From an uncultured Flavobacteriales bacterium (GTDB lineage: Bacteria; Bacteroidota; Bacteroidia; Flavobacteriales_F; PHOS-HE28): a stretch of 38,078 nt of DNA. Positions within the stretch are counted from its first letter, which is position 1; every line of letters starts with the position of its first letter. A program made the position numbers and the translations under genes. Shown here in pieces: positions 8,124 to 16,171 of this stretch. The notes under the pieces are model-generated. The model had not been told where the DNA came from and did not search any database. It saw only the letters and a program-made list of their open reading frames with translations. The stretch spans positions 1 to 38,078 of the forward strand of contig CALMYC010000017.1 of assembly GCA_937873385.1 (NCBI GenBank). Reading direction: 5' to 3'.

Positions 8124-9641
8124 TCAAGGTTGCGCATGCTTCGGGCCGGCTATTTGGAAAATGACCACGTTGCCATCGGTTTCAATGACCTGTTGTTCAT
8201 ACCGCGCTTCGATGAATTCCTTCACCTCGGGCTGGCTCGCCATGGCCCGCATTCCGGGTACAAGGTCGTATTTGCTGACGCTACGTATGGGATGACCTTG
8301 GTCGGTGAGGACATGGGCGTAGAACAGGAGCGGGCCATTGTAATCATCATAGCAGAACACGTCCGCCTTCAGCTCCCGCCTGCCCTTCATGGCATCTTGG
8401 AGGAAGTGCGCTGATTCGTAGTATTCGAATTCCCATGGAGAATCCTTCACCTTGTAGTAGTGATGGACCACGGATGCATACGGCATGGCAAAGGCCAGGA
8501 ACAGCGCGGTAAAAGGCACAACGTCCCCCCGCACCATCAAATTGAACGGCCGCGTAGTGCGCAGCCACTCGAACACGAGGTGCAATGGCAGGGCGCAAAG
8601 GGAAGCAAGGATGGGATACAGCGGTGCATCATACCACTGGCATTTGGTGCCCGCCGTGCTGATCACGATCAAATAGCTGGCCCCCGCGCAAGTGAGCAGC
8701 ATGGTCCACCGCCGGATGGCGATGTCCTTATAGGCCAACCCCAATGCAATCCCGCACGGGACCAGCAAATACCAGTTCGTAAAATTGGTGACCAGGAATT
8801 GCCGGATAAAGTAGTCCCATTCCCCTTCATGACCCTCCATAACGGTTCCATAGCGACCGCCCAGGTCATTGTTCCACACGGCCTCCATGTAGCCGGGGTT
8901 CAGCGTCTCCCTGCCAAGATAATAGCCGCCCACCACCATCACGGTTCCGACCAGGCCGAACCACGTGCGGCGCTCCTTGAGGAAGTCAAGCAAGGCACCG
9001 GTGATCAGCAGGTAGACGGCACAACCGGGGAGGATCAACAGACCTTGGATGCTTTTGGTGAGGATGGCCAAGGTGATCGCTATGAACATGACCACCACCG
9101 CACGTTTGGAACGAGTTTGTTCGTAGCGGTAGACGCAAAGCAGGGCCAAGGTCATGAACATCACGAGCATGGAGTCATAGTCGCCGCTGCGTGCCACGTG
9201 CATGGAGACATAGCCTTGGCTCGTGTACAGGATCAACGCGGCGATCAGGCCCCACCAAGGTTTCTTCAGCCAGTGGATGCCCACATGAACGAGCATGGCG
9301 CCGGTTACGAAGGCGCAGATCGCCGAAGGCAGCCGCAAGGCTAATTCGCCCGGCCCCAATACTTTGAACAATAAGGCTTGGATCCAGATCAGCAGCGGTG
9401 GCTTGGTGCTCCACATATCTGGTGCACCATCAAAATAGGGCACCAGGTACTGGTGATTCTTGAGCATCTCGTACGCGCTCACGGCCAAGCGGGATTCATC
9501 CCACATCCGCAAGGGCAACACGTCCAGGTCGATGAACAGGGGGAAATAGGCCAGCACGGCGAACAGCGCCCAAATGATGCGCACCTCACTGCGGGGGGCG
9601 GTCACTGATCGCGGCATGGTTGTGGCCCCCCGGTTCCTCAT
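8124..9641 (-). CDS. ArnT/PMT-like (GT39, PF13231-type) membrane glycosyltransferase
   Basis: A 505-residue polytopic protein. The first periplasmic loop has MWDESRLAVSAYEM (Asp48-Glu49), the canonical acidic motif of PMT/ArnT enzymes, followed by KPPLLIWIQALLF and the LRLPSA segment typical of the family. These enzymes transfer a sugar from a polyprenyl-phosphate carrier to lipid A, protein or another acceptor at the periplasmic side. The ATG at 9641 overlaps the upstream stop codon as ATGA; 9617 is a possible internal start. Together with the GT2 synthase downstream it makes a plausible donor-transferase pair. The acceptor is unknown. Confidence 0.85.
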   Translation of the reverse strand: MRNRGATTMPRSVTAPRSEVRIIWALFAVLAYFPLFIDLDVLPLRMWDESRLAVSAYEMLKNHQYLVPYFDGAPDMWSTKPPLLIWIQALLFKVLGPGELALRLPSAICAFVTGAMLVHVGIHWLKKPWWGLIAALILYTSQGYVSMHVARSGDYDSMLVMFMTLALLCVYRYEQTRSKRAVVVMFIAITLAILTKSIQGLLILPGCAVYLLITGALLDFLKERRTWFGLVGTVMVVGGYYLGRETLNPGYMEAVWNNDLGGRYGTVMEGHEGEWDYFIRQFLVTNFTNWYLLVPCGIALGLAYKDIAIRRWTMLLTCAGASYLIVISTAGTKCQWYDAPLYPILASLCALPLHLVFEWLRTTRPFNLMVRGDVVPFTALFLAFAMPYASVVHHYYKVKDSPWEFEYYESAHFLQDAMKGRRELKADVFCYDDYNGPLLFYAHVLTDQGHPIRSVSKYDLVPGMRAMASQPEVKEFIEARYEQQVIETDGNVVIFQIAGPKHAQP

Positions 9642-11035
9642 GGCGTGCGAAAGTCGGGCTTTTCCAGCAACCGCTTTCCCCACGCCGTTTGCGTCAATGC
9701 CAAACAGGCCGCCAGCACCACGAGCCAAGCCACGCGTGATTGCAGCCGGTCGAACACATTGGCGAGGCTGGCGGTGACCACGGCGTTGAGCAGCACCCAG
9801 CCGATCAAGAGCGGCACCAAGCTGCTGATCTGGGGGTGTGCCCACCACCGGTCACGTGTCCAGGCCAGCACAAGCACGGACAGCAACATGGTGAATTGCA
9901 CCACGCGGCTGAAGAAGATGGTGTCCCACCATGCACCGTTGTTCTGCATGTCGGCAACATAGGAGGACAGTTCATGGGGCAGGCGGTCGGCCACCTCACC
10001 GTACGGCGCGGAGCCTTCCATGGAGGGCGACATCCCCATGACGGCGTTCACCTGGAACAATTGGACCACGGAGGCCACCATGCTGCTGCGCAGGAATCGC
10101 AGGAAGTAGGCCGGCTCGGAGAGCAGGTCATGCACGATGGGGGCGAGCGCGGAATCAGCCACGGTGAGCTGCGGCCCGATGCGTCCCACCATGCTGCTGT
10201 CTCCCCAAATGAACTGCACGGGCACCATGGGCAGCTCGTCCTTGTACGGACAAAGCACGTACTGCCGCTCACCGCAGTGTTCGTCCAGGAAATCGCCGAG
10301 CATGCCGTTCTCGCACAAGCGGGCCGCAAGGAAGACGTTGGATGCGGGGGAGAACACGGGGCGCATGCCGTGCTGCCCGTTGTACCAGGAAATGAAGCCA
10401 ACCCCGGCACCCAGCACGGCCAGCATGCCGATGAGGTTGGGCCAGAAGCGCGGCCAGGCAAGCCAATGCTTCCCGGTCAGTCTTACCAAGGCCATGCCGC
10501 CCAGCAAGAGCACGGCCATCGCCACATGCGCATTGTGGGTGATCAGGAAAAAGAAGAGGCAGATCCATAGGAAGCCACGTTTCATCCAGCCCAGTTCAGG
10601 CGCGCGGAAGAGCAGGTAAAGGATCAACGCGATCATCGGTGTGAAGATGATCTGCGCGGCATACCACGGCAAGCTGGTGAACAGCACCAGCACAAGGGTG
10701 AGCAGTAAATGGGCACGCCAAAGAACCACCTGCGCGGGCAGCACCTTCCGCAAGGTTTCCCAGAGCAGCCAGGCCATCATGCCCGCTTGAAAGAGCACCA
10801 CCGTCCAGAGCGTGCTCTGCCAGGTGACGGCCCGGATGATGAGGCTGTAACCGATGGGGCGGTCCGGCGGTGGCTCCAGGAGAAAGGCCCCTCGGATATA
10901 GGTTCCGGAATCCGAGAAGACCAGCGGATAGCGATTGTAGAAGGCCAAGATGGCGATCAGCAAGGTGGCGCCTGTGAGGTGGAACAAGGAATTCCGCCGG
11001 GTGGACCAGGACGAATTGAGACCAGTCCCGCTCAT
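9638..11035 (-). CDS. Polytopic membrane protein, probable glycosyltransferase-related
   Basis: A 465-residue protein with about ten hydrophobic segments. The first outer loop has NRYPLVFSDSGTYIRGAF, with an acidic SDSGTYI motif positioned like the GT-C catalytic loop. A long hydrophilic loop with several Cys residues (around CENGMLGDFLDEHCGE) lies mid-protein and is probably periplasmic. The start at 11035 has AGGA a few bases upstream (GCAGGAACTG), a plausible ribosome binding site. A 164-bp gap separates it from the upstream gene. Its stop codon overlaps the next start, so it is coupled to the ArnT-like enzyme. I recognise no named family. Confidence 0.6.
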   Translation of the reverse strand: MSGTGLNSSWSTRRNSLFHLTGATLLIAILAFYNRYPLVFSDSGTYIRGAFLLEPPPDRPIGYSLIIRAVTWQSTLWTVVLFQAGMMAWLLWETLRKVLPAQVVLWRAHLLLTLVLVLFTSLPWYAAQIIFTPMIALILYLLFRAPELGWMKRGFLWICLFFFLITHNAHVAMAVLLLGGMALVRLTGKHWLAWPRFWPNLIGMLAVLGAGVGFISWYNGQHGMRPVFSPASNVFLAARLCENGMLGDFLDEHCGERQYVLCPYKDELPMVPVQFIWGDSSMVGRIGPQLTVADSALAPIVHDLLSEPAYFLRFLRSSMVASVVQLFQVNAVMGMSPSMEGSAPYGEVADRLPHELSSYVADMQNNGAWWDTIFFSRVVQFTMLLSVLVLAWTRDRWWAHPQISSLVPLLIGWVLLNAVVTASLANVFDRLQSRVAWLVVLAACLALTQTAWGKRLLEKPDFRTP

Positions 11036-11199
11036 CAGTTCCTGCTTGGGTACATGCCTGCTTTCATGAACATGGGGCCTCAATGCATGGCGCTATTTGA
11101 TCAATGGGAAGATGGTGCCTGCAAGCCGAAGGTAGGCCAACACCTGAAGCATCGGCCAAGTTAAACGACCGGGATCCCCAAGCATGGGCCAAGGCCGGG

Positions 11200-13122
11200 T
11201 CAATGGATCACGCAGAGTTCCATGTTGTCCAGATACATCACGTTGAGGTCGAACATGGGCCATGCGCTCATCTGCACGGTATCGCCTGGCAACAAGTCCG
11301 TCATGGGTACCAATGCCACGGCAAGCTTGGCCCATTGGCCGGGATACCGGGCCTCCAACGTGGGCCCCATGTTGCTCATGGCCAATTCCTGCCCACCGCG
11401 TGTCACGCGCAATACCAGGGCGATCCAATTATTGGCTTCGGGTTGGAGGGTACTGGCGGTACCGTAGATCAGGGCCATGCCCGCCGGAATCGTGTCGGGC
11501 ACGATCCAATTGATCGGGTTGGTTGATCGGGTTGCTGCATCAAACCGTACCGAAAAACGCCCGCTGGCGTGTTGCTCACTGCTGCGGCCTCTCACGTCCG
11601 GGTCCTCCATGTCCAGCACCCGGCGCTCCGCCTTCCTGTGGAGCGCACGCATGCGCTTGTCGCGGTACAGGTCGGTGCCGGTGGCGGCGGAATGGTACAG
11701 CAACTCCCAATTCAAGGGATCCACCTGGTCCTGTCCATCACACTCCACGATGTAATAGTCGGCGGTCGGGAACGGCTTGGGGTATTCCCTGGGGGTCGCC
11801 ATCAGCCATTGCATGTTATCCCGGACCTGATAATAGGGGAGGCAGCCCCAACTTTCGAAACTGGTGGACAGCGAGACAACGGGGCGGTCTTTGCTGAGCG
11901 GCAGGTGGTCATGGCTGATCAGTGCAAGCATTTTCGATACTTCCCCTTCCGGCTTCCATTCCACACAATAGGAGAGGTTGGCGCTTCGGGCCATGTGCAA
12001 CAGCAAGGGCAGGGCGAGCAATGTGCCCAGGGCCCCGGGAGTGAATGACCCTCTTGGCCACGCCACCAAGCCTGAGACAGGGACGAAAAGGAACAACGGG
12101 ACCAAGTACAGCGCAGTGCGGTCCTTGGGAAAGGGGGTATTGAAAAGAAGGTTTTGCATTACTATGAAGGCTATGCAGGCCCCTGTCACGCAGGCCCCGA
12201 AAAGCATGACCTTCAGTTCATTCATCCAACCGCCCCGCCATGCCGCGAACACCACGGCCATGCCACTTGCTACGGCGAATGCAAGGAACACCAACAGGAT
12301 GTTTCGTGCCGGCCATCCATAGTGGAGCAGGTACATGAGTTTATCGGCAAGCGAGTTGAGCGCACAATCCCAGATTGAACCGCAACCGAAGAAAAGGGAT
12401 CCGCCCCGGGAGAGCGCGATGGCAAAAGGCACGGTGGCGGCCAATCCCAGGGCGGTGCCCGCGGCCACCACGCCCCAATGCCTCTTGGAGGTTCCTTGGC
12501 CACGCAAAGCGTCCATTCCCCACATGGCGGCGAAAGCAGTGGCCACCGCCAACAGGTAGTTGACCATGACAAGGTTGGACAGCGCTGCCAACGCGGCCGT
12601 GAGCATGGCCAAGGTGAGCCATTTCAACTGCCTGCCCTCCGTAAAATACCGGGTGAACATCCAAAGGGAAAGCATCATCCAGCCAATGGCAAGGCCATAC
12701 CCCCGGGCAAGTGAAAAGAAATCCAGCAGATAGGGATCAAGGTTGAGGACGAGGAATGTCGTAATGGACACGATGCAGGAGGGCGACCGTAATGCGATCC
12801 GGGCGGTTGCATATAGAAAGATCGCATGTGCCAATAAATTGGGTGACCTCAAGGAGAGCTCGTTATTCCCGAAAAGGTGGCTGGCCGCGATCATGCCCCA
12901 CACATTGAGCAAATGGTGATTGGCCCCCATCGCGTCAAAGGCGTTCTGGATGTACACCCGGGGGATGACGTAATGGAGAAAGCTCCAGCTCTCATCCCAG
13001 GTGAATGACACCGTGACGGCGCGCACCACCGAGTAGCACAGCAGTACCACAGCGCAACAGAGTATGGTTGTTCGTGCACCCAAGCGCGGGCCTTCGGGCG
13101 GAACGATGGGCTGGGGTTCCAT
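11200..13122 (-). CDS. GT-C-like polytopic membrane protein with C-terminal beta-sandwich-like domain
   Basis: A 640-residue protein. FTWDESWSF (Asp43-Glu44) after the first hydrophobic segment is a GT39-like acidic motif, and AMGANHHLLN follows in the same loop. Residues about 20-420 are polytopic. The last ~140 residues (from about RRVLDMEDPDVRG) are soluble and beta-rich, with regularly spaced Trp and Asp residues and a terminal LDNMELC strand, as in jelly-roll sugar-binding modules. The start at 13122 was chosen because it gives a short N-terminus before the first helix and follows scoB by 25 bp. The tight spacing could mean read-through from scoAB, although the functions are unrelated. 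Confidence 0.68.
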   Translation of the reverse strand: MEPQPIVPPEGPRLGARTTILCCAVVLLCYSVVRAVTVSFTWDESWSFLHYVIPRVYIQNAFDAMGANHHLLNVWGMIAASHLFGNNELSLRSPNLLAHAIFLYATARIALRSPSCIVSITTFLVLNLDPYLLDFFSLARGYGLAIGWMMLSLWMFTRYFTEGRQLKWLTLAMLTAALAALSNLVMVNYLLAVATAFAAMWGMDALRGQGTSKRHWGVVAAGTALGLAATVPFAIALSRGGSLFFGCGSIWDCALNSLADKLMYLLHYGWPARNILLVFLAFAVASGMAVVFAAWRGGWMNELKVMLFGACVTGACIAFIVMQNLLFNTPFPKDRTALYLVPLFLFVPVSGLVAWPRGSFTPGALGTLLALPLLLHMARSANLSYCVEWKPEGEVSKMLALISHDHLPLSKDRPVVSLSTSFESWGCLPYYQVRDNMQWLMATPREYPKPFPTADYYIVECDGQDQVDPLNWELLYHSAATGTDLYRDKRMRALHRKAERRVLDMEDPDVRGRSSEQHASGRFSVRFDAATRSTNPINWIVPDTIPAGMALIYGTASTLQPEANNWIALVLRVTRGGQELAMSNMGPTLEARYPGQWAKLAVALVPMTDLLPGDTVQMSAWPMFDLNVMYLDNMELCVIH

Positions 13123-13147
13123 GGCGAAGTCCTGGGAACCGCCCAGT

Positions 13148-13804
<657 letters not shown>

Positions 13805-13832
13805 TTCAAAATGGATTGTTGTTCTGCTCCGC

Positions 13833-14531
13833 TTAGACCCTCTGCCGCACCGTGCGCTGCTCGATCCGCTTCTCATAGTCCTTGCCCTGAAAGATGCGGT
13901 GTACGAAGATGCCCGGTGTATGTACGTGGTCCGGATCGATCTCGCCCGGCTCCACCAGGTGCTCCACTTCCGCAATGGTGATGTTGCCGGCCATGGCCAT
14001 CATGGGGTTGAAGTTGCGTGCGGTGCGTCGGTACACCAGGTTGCCGTTGGTGTCGCCCTTCCAGGCCTTCACCAGGCTGAAATCCGCGCGGAGCCAGCGC
14101 TCCATCACGTACATCTTGCCGTCGAACGCGCGGGTCTCCTTGCCCTCGGCCACCTCGGTTCCGTAGCCTGCGGGCGTGAAGAACGCCGGAATGCCCGCTC
14201 CGCCCGCGCGGCAGCGTTCGGCCAAGGTGCCTTGTGGCGTGAGCTGCACCTCCAGTTCGCCGGAAAGCAGCTGGCGTTCGAATTCGGCGTTCTCGCCCAC
14301 GTAGCTGGCGATCATCGTCTTGATCTGCCGCTTCTTCAGTAAAAGCCCGAGGCCGAAGTCATCCACCCCTGCATTGTTGCTGATGCAGGTAAGGCCTTTC
14401 ACACCCTTGCGCACCAGCGCCGTGATGAGGTTCTCCGGGATGCCGCACAGGCCGAAGCCGCCCACCATCAGGGTCATGCCGTCCTTGAGTCCGTCCAGCG
14501 CCGCATCAGCATCTTTCACTTGCTTGTTCAT
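13833..14531 (-). CDS. scoA: 3-oxoacid CoA-transferase subunit A
   Basis: A 232-residue protein. Residues 24-35 ([12 protein letters not shown]) are the oxyanion and CoA binding glycine motif of the alpha subunit, and [14 protein letters not shown] follows. The full-length A subunit precedes scoB as usual. The first 156 bp have a second, damaged copy at 15898-16053 with identical spacing and high identity over the region coding residues about 18-52. A promoter-like TATCTTCG lies 18 bp upstream of the start on this strand. The upstream region is shared with the divergent fic gene. Confident assignment; the exact 3-oxoacid (acetoacetate or 3-oxoadipate) is not settled by sequence alone. Confidence 0.95.
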   Translation of the reverse strand: MNKQVKDADAALDGLKDGMTLMVGGFGLCGIPENLITALVRKGVKGLTCISNNAGVDDFGLGLLLKKRQIKTMIASYVGENAEFERQLLSGELEVQLTPQGTLAERCRAGGAGIPAFFTPAGYGTEVAEGKETRAFDGKMYVMERWLRADFSLVKAWKGDTNGNLVYRRTARNFNPMMAMAGNITIAEVEHLVEPGEIDPDHVHTPGIFVHRIFQGKDYEKRIEQRTVRQRV

Positions 14532-14549
14532 GGTGAATACGTGTGCTGG

Positions 14550-14557
14550 CGAAGATA
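14550..14557 (-). promoter_or_regulatory. Putative -7 box TATCTTCG for scoAB
   Basis: TATCTTCG on the minus strand differs from TAnnTTTG at one position and lies 18 bp upstream of the scoA ATG. The same octamer, TATCTTCG, survives just upstream of the damaged scoA copy at about 16057-16064. Confidence 0.4.
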
Positions 14558-14623
14558 GGGGCGTGGAAATTGTTTGGACGGAAAGTCACTTTGGCGGTAG
14601 CCATCGGACGCGGGACATCCGGT

Positions 14624-14695
14624 TGTATATCCGATGGGTACACTGCATATACACGTTGGGCTCAATATGTATAGATTTGGTCAATTATCTATACA
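14624..14695. promoter_or_regulatory. Cluster of four alternating TGTATA/TATACA half-sites (probable operator of fic/scoAB region)
   Basis: Half-sites lie at 14624-14629 (TGTATA), 14648-14653 (TATACA), 14668-14673 (TGTATA) and 14690-14695 (TATACA), with start-to-start spacings of 24, 20 and 22 bp. The last two extend to a perfect 9-bp inverted repeat, TGTATAGAT-N10-ATCTATACA (14668-14695). The first two give TGTATAT-N16-ATATACA (14624-14653). Spacing of about two helical turns fits a dimeric regulator. The Fic protein just downstream carries a C-terminal winged-helix-like segment, so autoregulation is a natural hypothesis. The sites are AT-rich in an otherwise GC-rich sequence. Confidence 0.65.
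14672..14679 (+). promoter_or_regulatory. Putative -7 box TAGATTTG for fic
   Basis: TAGATTTG is an exact match to TAnnTTTG and overlaps the left arm of the 9-bp inverted repeat, so a protein bound there would block transcription. The predicted start of transcription falls a few bases later, about 20 bp before the fic ATG at 14708. A -33 element is not clear; TTGG at 14656 is only 12 bp away, shorter than usual. Confidence 0.5.
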
Positions 14696-14707
14696 CATTC
14701 GCCGAAC

Positions 14708-15808
14708 ATGGATAGTTCCGACGCAGCTTCTTACCAAGTGCCACATTTGCCGCATGGCCGAAACATGGAGAGCGAAGCCGTTCTGCGGAAATTGGCGGAG
14801 GCGCACCGGTGGCTCGCGGAATTGAAGGGCGTGATATCCTCCATTCCCAACGACGGCATTTTATTGGACACCCTGAGCTTACAGGAGGCCAAGGACAGTT
14901 CGGCCATTGAGAACATCATCACCACCCATGATGAGGTGTACCGCAGCGATGTGCTGGCCGGGCAGTTCACCTCGGCCGCGGCCAAGGAGGTACACCGGTA
15001 TGCAGCAGCCCTGAAACATGGGTTTCAACGGATCCAACGACAAGGTGGCCTCGGTCTGCGGCTGATCATCGAGGTGCAAGCGATCGTTGAGGAAAGCGAT
15101 GCTGGCCTCCGAAAGCTTCCAGGCACCAAATTGAAGAACGACCAAACCGGCGAGGTGGTTTTCGTTCCCCCGCAGCACCATGCGGAGATCACCGCCCTGA
15201 TGCGCAATTTGGAGCAATTTCTCAATGAAGATGGCTTCGTTCAGGCCGACCCCTTGGTGAAGATGGCCGTGGCGCACCACCAGTTCGAGAGCATCCACCC
15301 ATTCTATGATGGCAATGGCCGCACCGGTCGCATCATCAACGTGCTCTATCTGGTGCGTTGCGGTCTGCTGGACCTGCCCGTGCTCTTCCTCAGCCGCTAC
15401 ATCATCCGCAACAAGGCAGACTACTACCGCTTGTTGCGGCAACTACGCACCACCGGTGATTGGGAACCTTGGGTACTGTATATGCTGGAAGGTGTGGCCA
15501 CCACTGCACGGGAGTCGATCGGGTTGATCAAGAGCATGAAGCAGCTGATGCAGCTGACCAAGCATCGGATCCGCAGTGAGCAGCCGCGCATGTACAGCCA
15601 GGACCTCATCAATTCATTGTTCCGGCATCCGTACACCAAGATCGCCTTTATCGAACGTGACCTGCACGTGAGCCGGTTGACAGCGACCAAGTACCTCAAC
15701 AAACTTGTCGCCATGGGCATACTGGCCAAAGTGAAAGTGGGGCGCACGAACTTCTACCTCAATGAGCCGCTTTTCGCCTTGCTAAGGGATGGGGTGAAGC
15801 CACAGTGA
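14708..15808 (+). CDS. Fic family protein AMPylase, class II, with C-terminal winged helix
   Basis: A 366-residue protein. HPFYDGNGRTGR (His197 to Arg208) is the catalytic Fic motif that transfers AMP (or another nucleotide moiety) from ATP to a protein hydroxyl. Residues 64-69 (SSAIEN) match the [S/T]xxxE[G/N] inhibitory motif near the N-terminus, so the enzyme is of the self-inhibited class II type (Fic_N-like domain). Residues about 300-366 (FIERDLHVSRLTATKYLNKL) look like a winged-helix DNA-binding domain. Internal ATG 14765 is a possible alternative start. It stands alone on the plus strand between scoA and a scoA remnant; the upstream operator suggests autoregulation. Targets are unknown. 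Confidence 0.92.
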   Translation: MDSSDAASYQVPHLPHGRNMESEAVLRKLAEAHRWLAELKGVISSIPNDGILLDTLSLQEAKDSSAIENIITTHDEVYRSDVLAGQFTSAAAKEVHRYAAALKHGFQRIQRQGGLGLRLIIEVQAIVEESDAGLRKLPGTKLKNDQTGEVVFVPPQHHAEITALMRNLEQFLNEDGFVQADPLVKMAVAHHQFESIHPFYDGNGRTGRIINVLYLVRCGLLDLPVLFLSRYIIRNKADYYRLLRQLRTTGDWEPWVLYMLEGVATTARESIGLIKSMKQLMQLTKHRIRSEQPRMYSQDLINSLFRHPYTKIAFIERDLHVSRLTATKYLNKLVAMGILAKVKVGRTNFYLNEPLFALLRDGVKPQ

Positions 15809-15865
15809 GCGCATGGACCTTTACCGAGTGTGTGGGATGGCCGTTACAAACGACCGCGGAGGTTA

Positions 15866-15888
15866 CGCCCGCGTTGCAAATGCGGGCG
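15866..15888. repeat. REP-like palindrome (7-bp stem, 9-nt loop)
   Basis: CGCCCGC (15866-15872) and GCGGGCG (15882-15888) are perfect inverted repeats around GTTGCAAAT. A related GTTACAAAC lies about 20 bp upstream. The pattern recalls short extragenic palindromes with a central GTTGCAAA/GTTACAAA seen in some Bacteroidota, an impression from memory. No T-run follows, so a terminator role is less likely. Located 58 bp after fic. Confidence 0.5.
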
Positions 15889-15897
15889 AGTGTGGGT

Positions 15898-16053
15898 GTT
15901 GCTGATGCAGGTAAGGCCTTACACACCCTTGCACACCAGCGCCGCGATGAGGTTCTCCGGGATGCCGCACAGGCCGAAGCCGCCCACCATCAGGGTCATG
16001 CCGTCGCGGATGCCCTTGAGGGCCTCGTCGGCATTGGACACTCGCTTGTCCAA
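15898..16053 (-). pseudogene. Remnant of a second scoA (N-terminal 52 codons, with stop)
   Basis: This 156-bp stretch aligns without gaps to scoA 14376-14531. The ATG position reads TTG, and the residues 18-42 coding region is almost identical ([19 protein letters not shown]). An AAA-to-TAA change creates a stop after ...CKGV, at the position of Lys45 of ScoA, and homology ends abruptly at 15898 before the REP-like palindrome. Divergence is concentrated in the first ~17 codons; the rest has only about three differences. This suggests either recent partial duplication or gene conversion. The rest of the 363-bp gap between fic and nuoN holds the palindrome (15866-15888), a purine-rich repeat (16073-16110) and a small hairpin (16114-16128); I see nothing else in it. 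Confidence 0.85.
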
Positions 16054-16072
16054 GCGACGAAGATAGAAGTGT

Positions 16073-16128
16073 ACCACAAAGGACACGAAGGGCGCAAAGA
16101 ATGCGCAACGCCTGAAGGAAGATCCTTC
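16073..16128. repeat. Degenerate CACAAAG/CGCAAAG repeat plus small hairpin downstream of nuoN
   Basis: ACCACAAAGGACACGAAGG followed by GCGCAAAGAATGCGC forms a purine-rich degenerate repeat (16073-16110). Next to it is GAAGGA-AGA-TCCTTC (16114-16128), a 6-bp stem with a 3-nt loop that lies 43 bp past the nuoN stop on the minus strand. Similar CTTTGCG/CTTCGCG runs occur at 27759-27791 and 28820-28888. The hairpin lacks a clear T-run. Confidence 0.4.
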
Positions 16129-16171
16129 GGTCGTATTCCGTTGCGACCGTAGCGCCGTTGCGGTGAAAAAC

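Noticed and set aside
14620-14700. AT-rich TATACA cluster as a replication origin or AT-rich insertion
   Set aside because: No DnaA-box consensus or iterons were seen; the half-site arrangement fits an operator better.
15805-16152. Plus-strand open frame over the fic-nuoN gap
   Set aside because: It reads antisense through the scoA remnant and repeats, with no recognisable domain.
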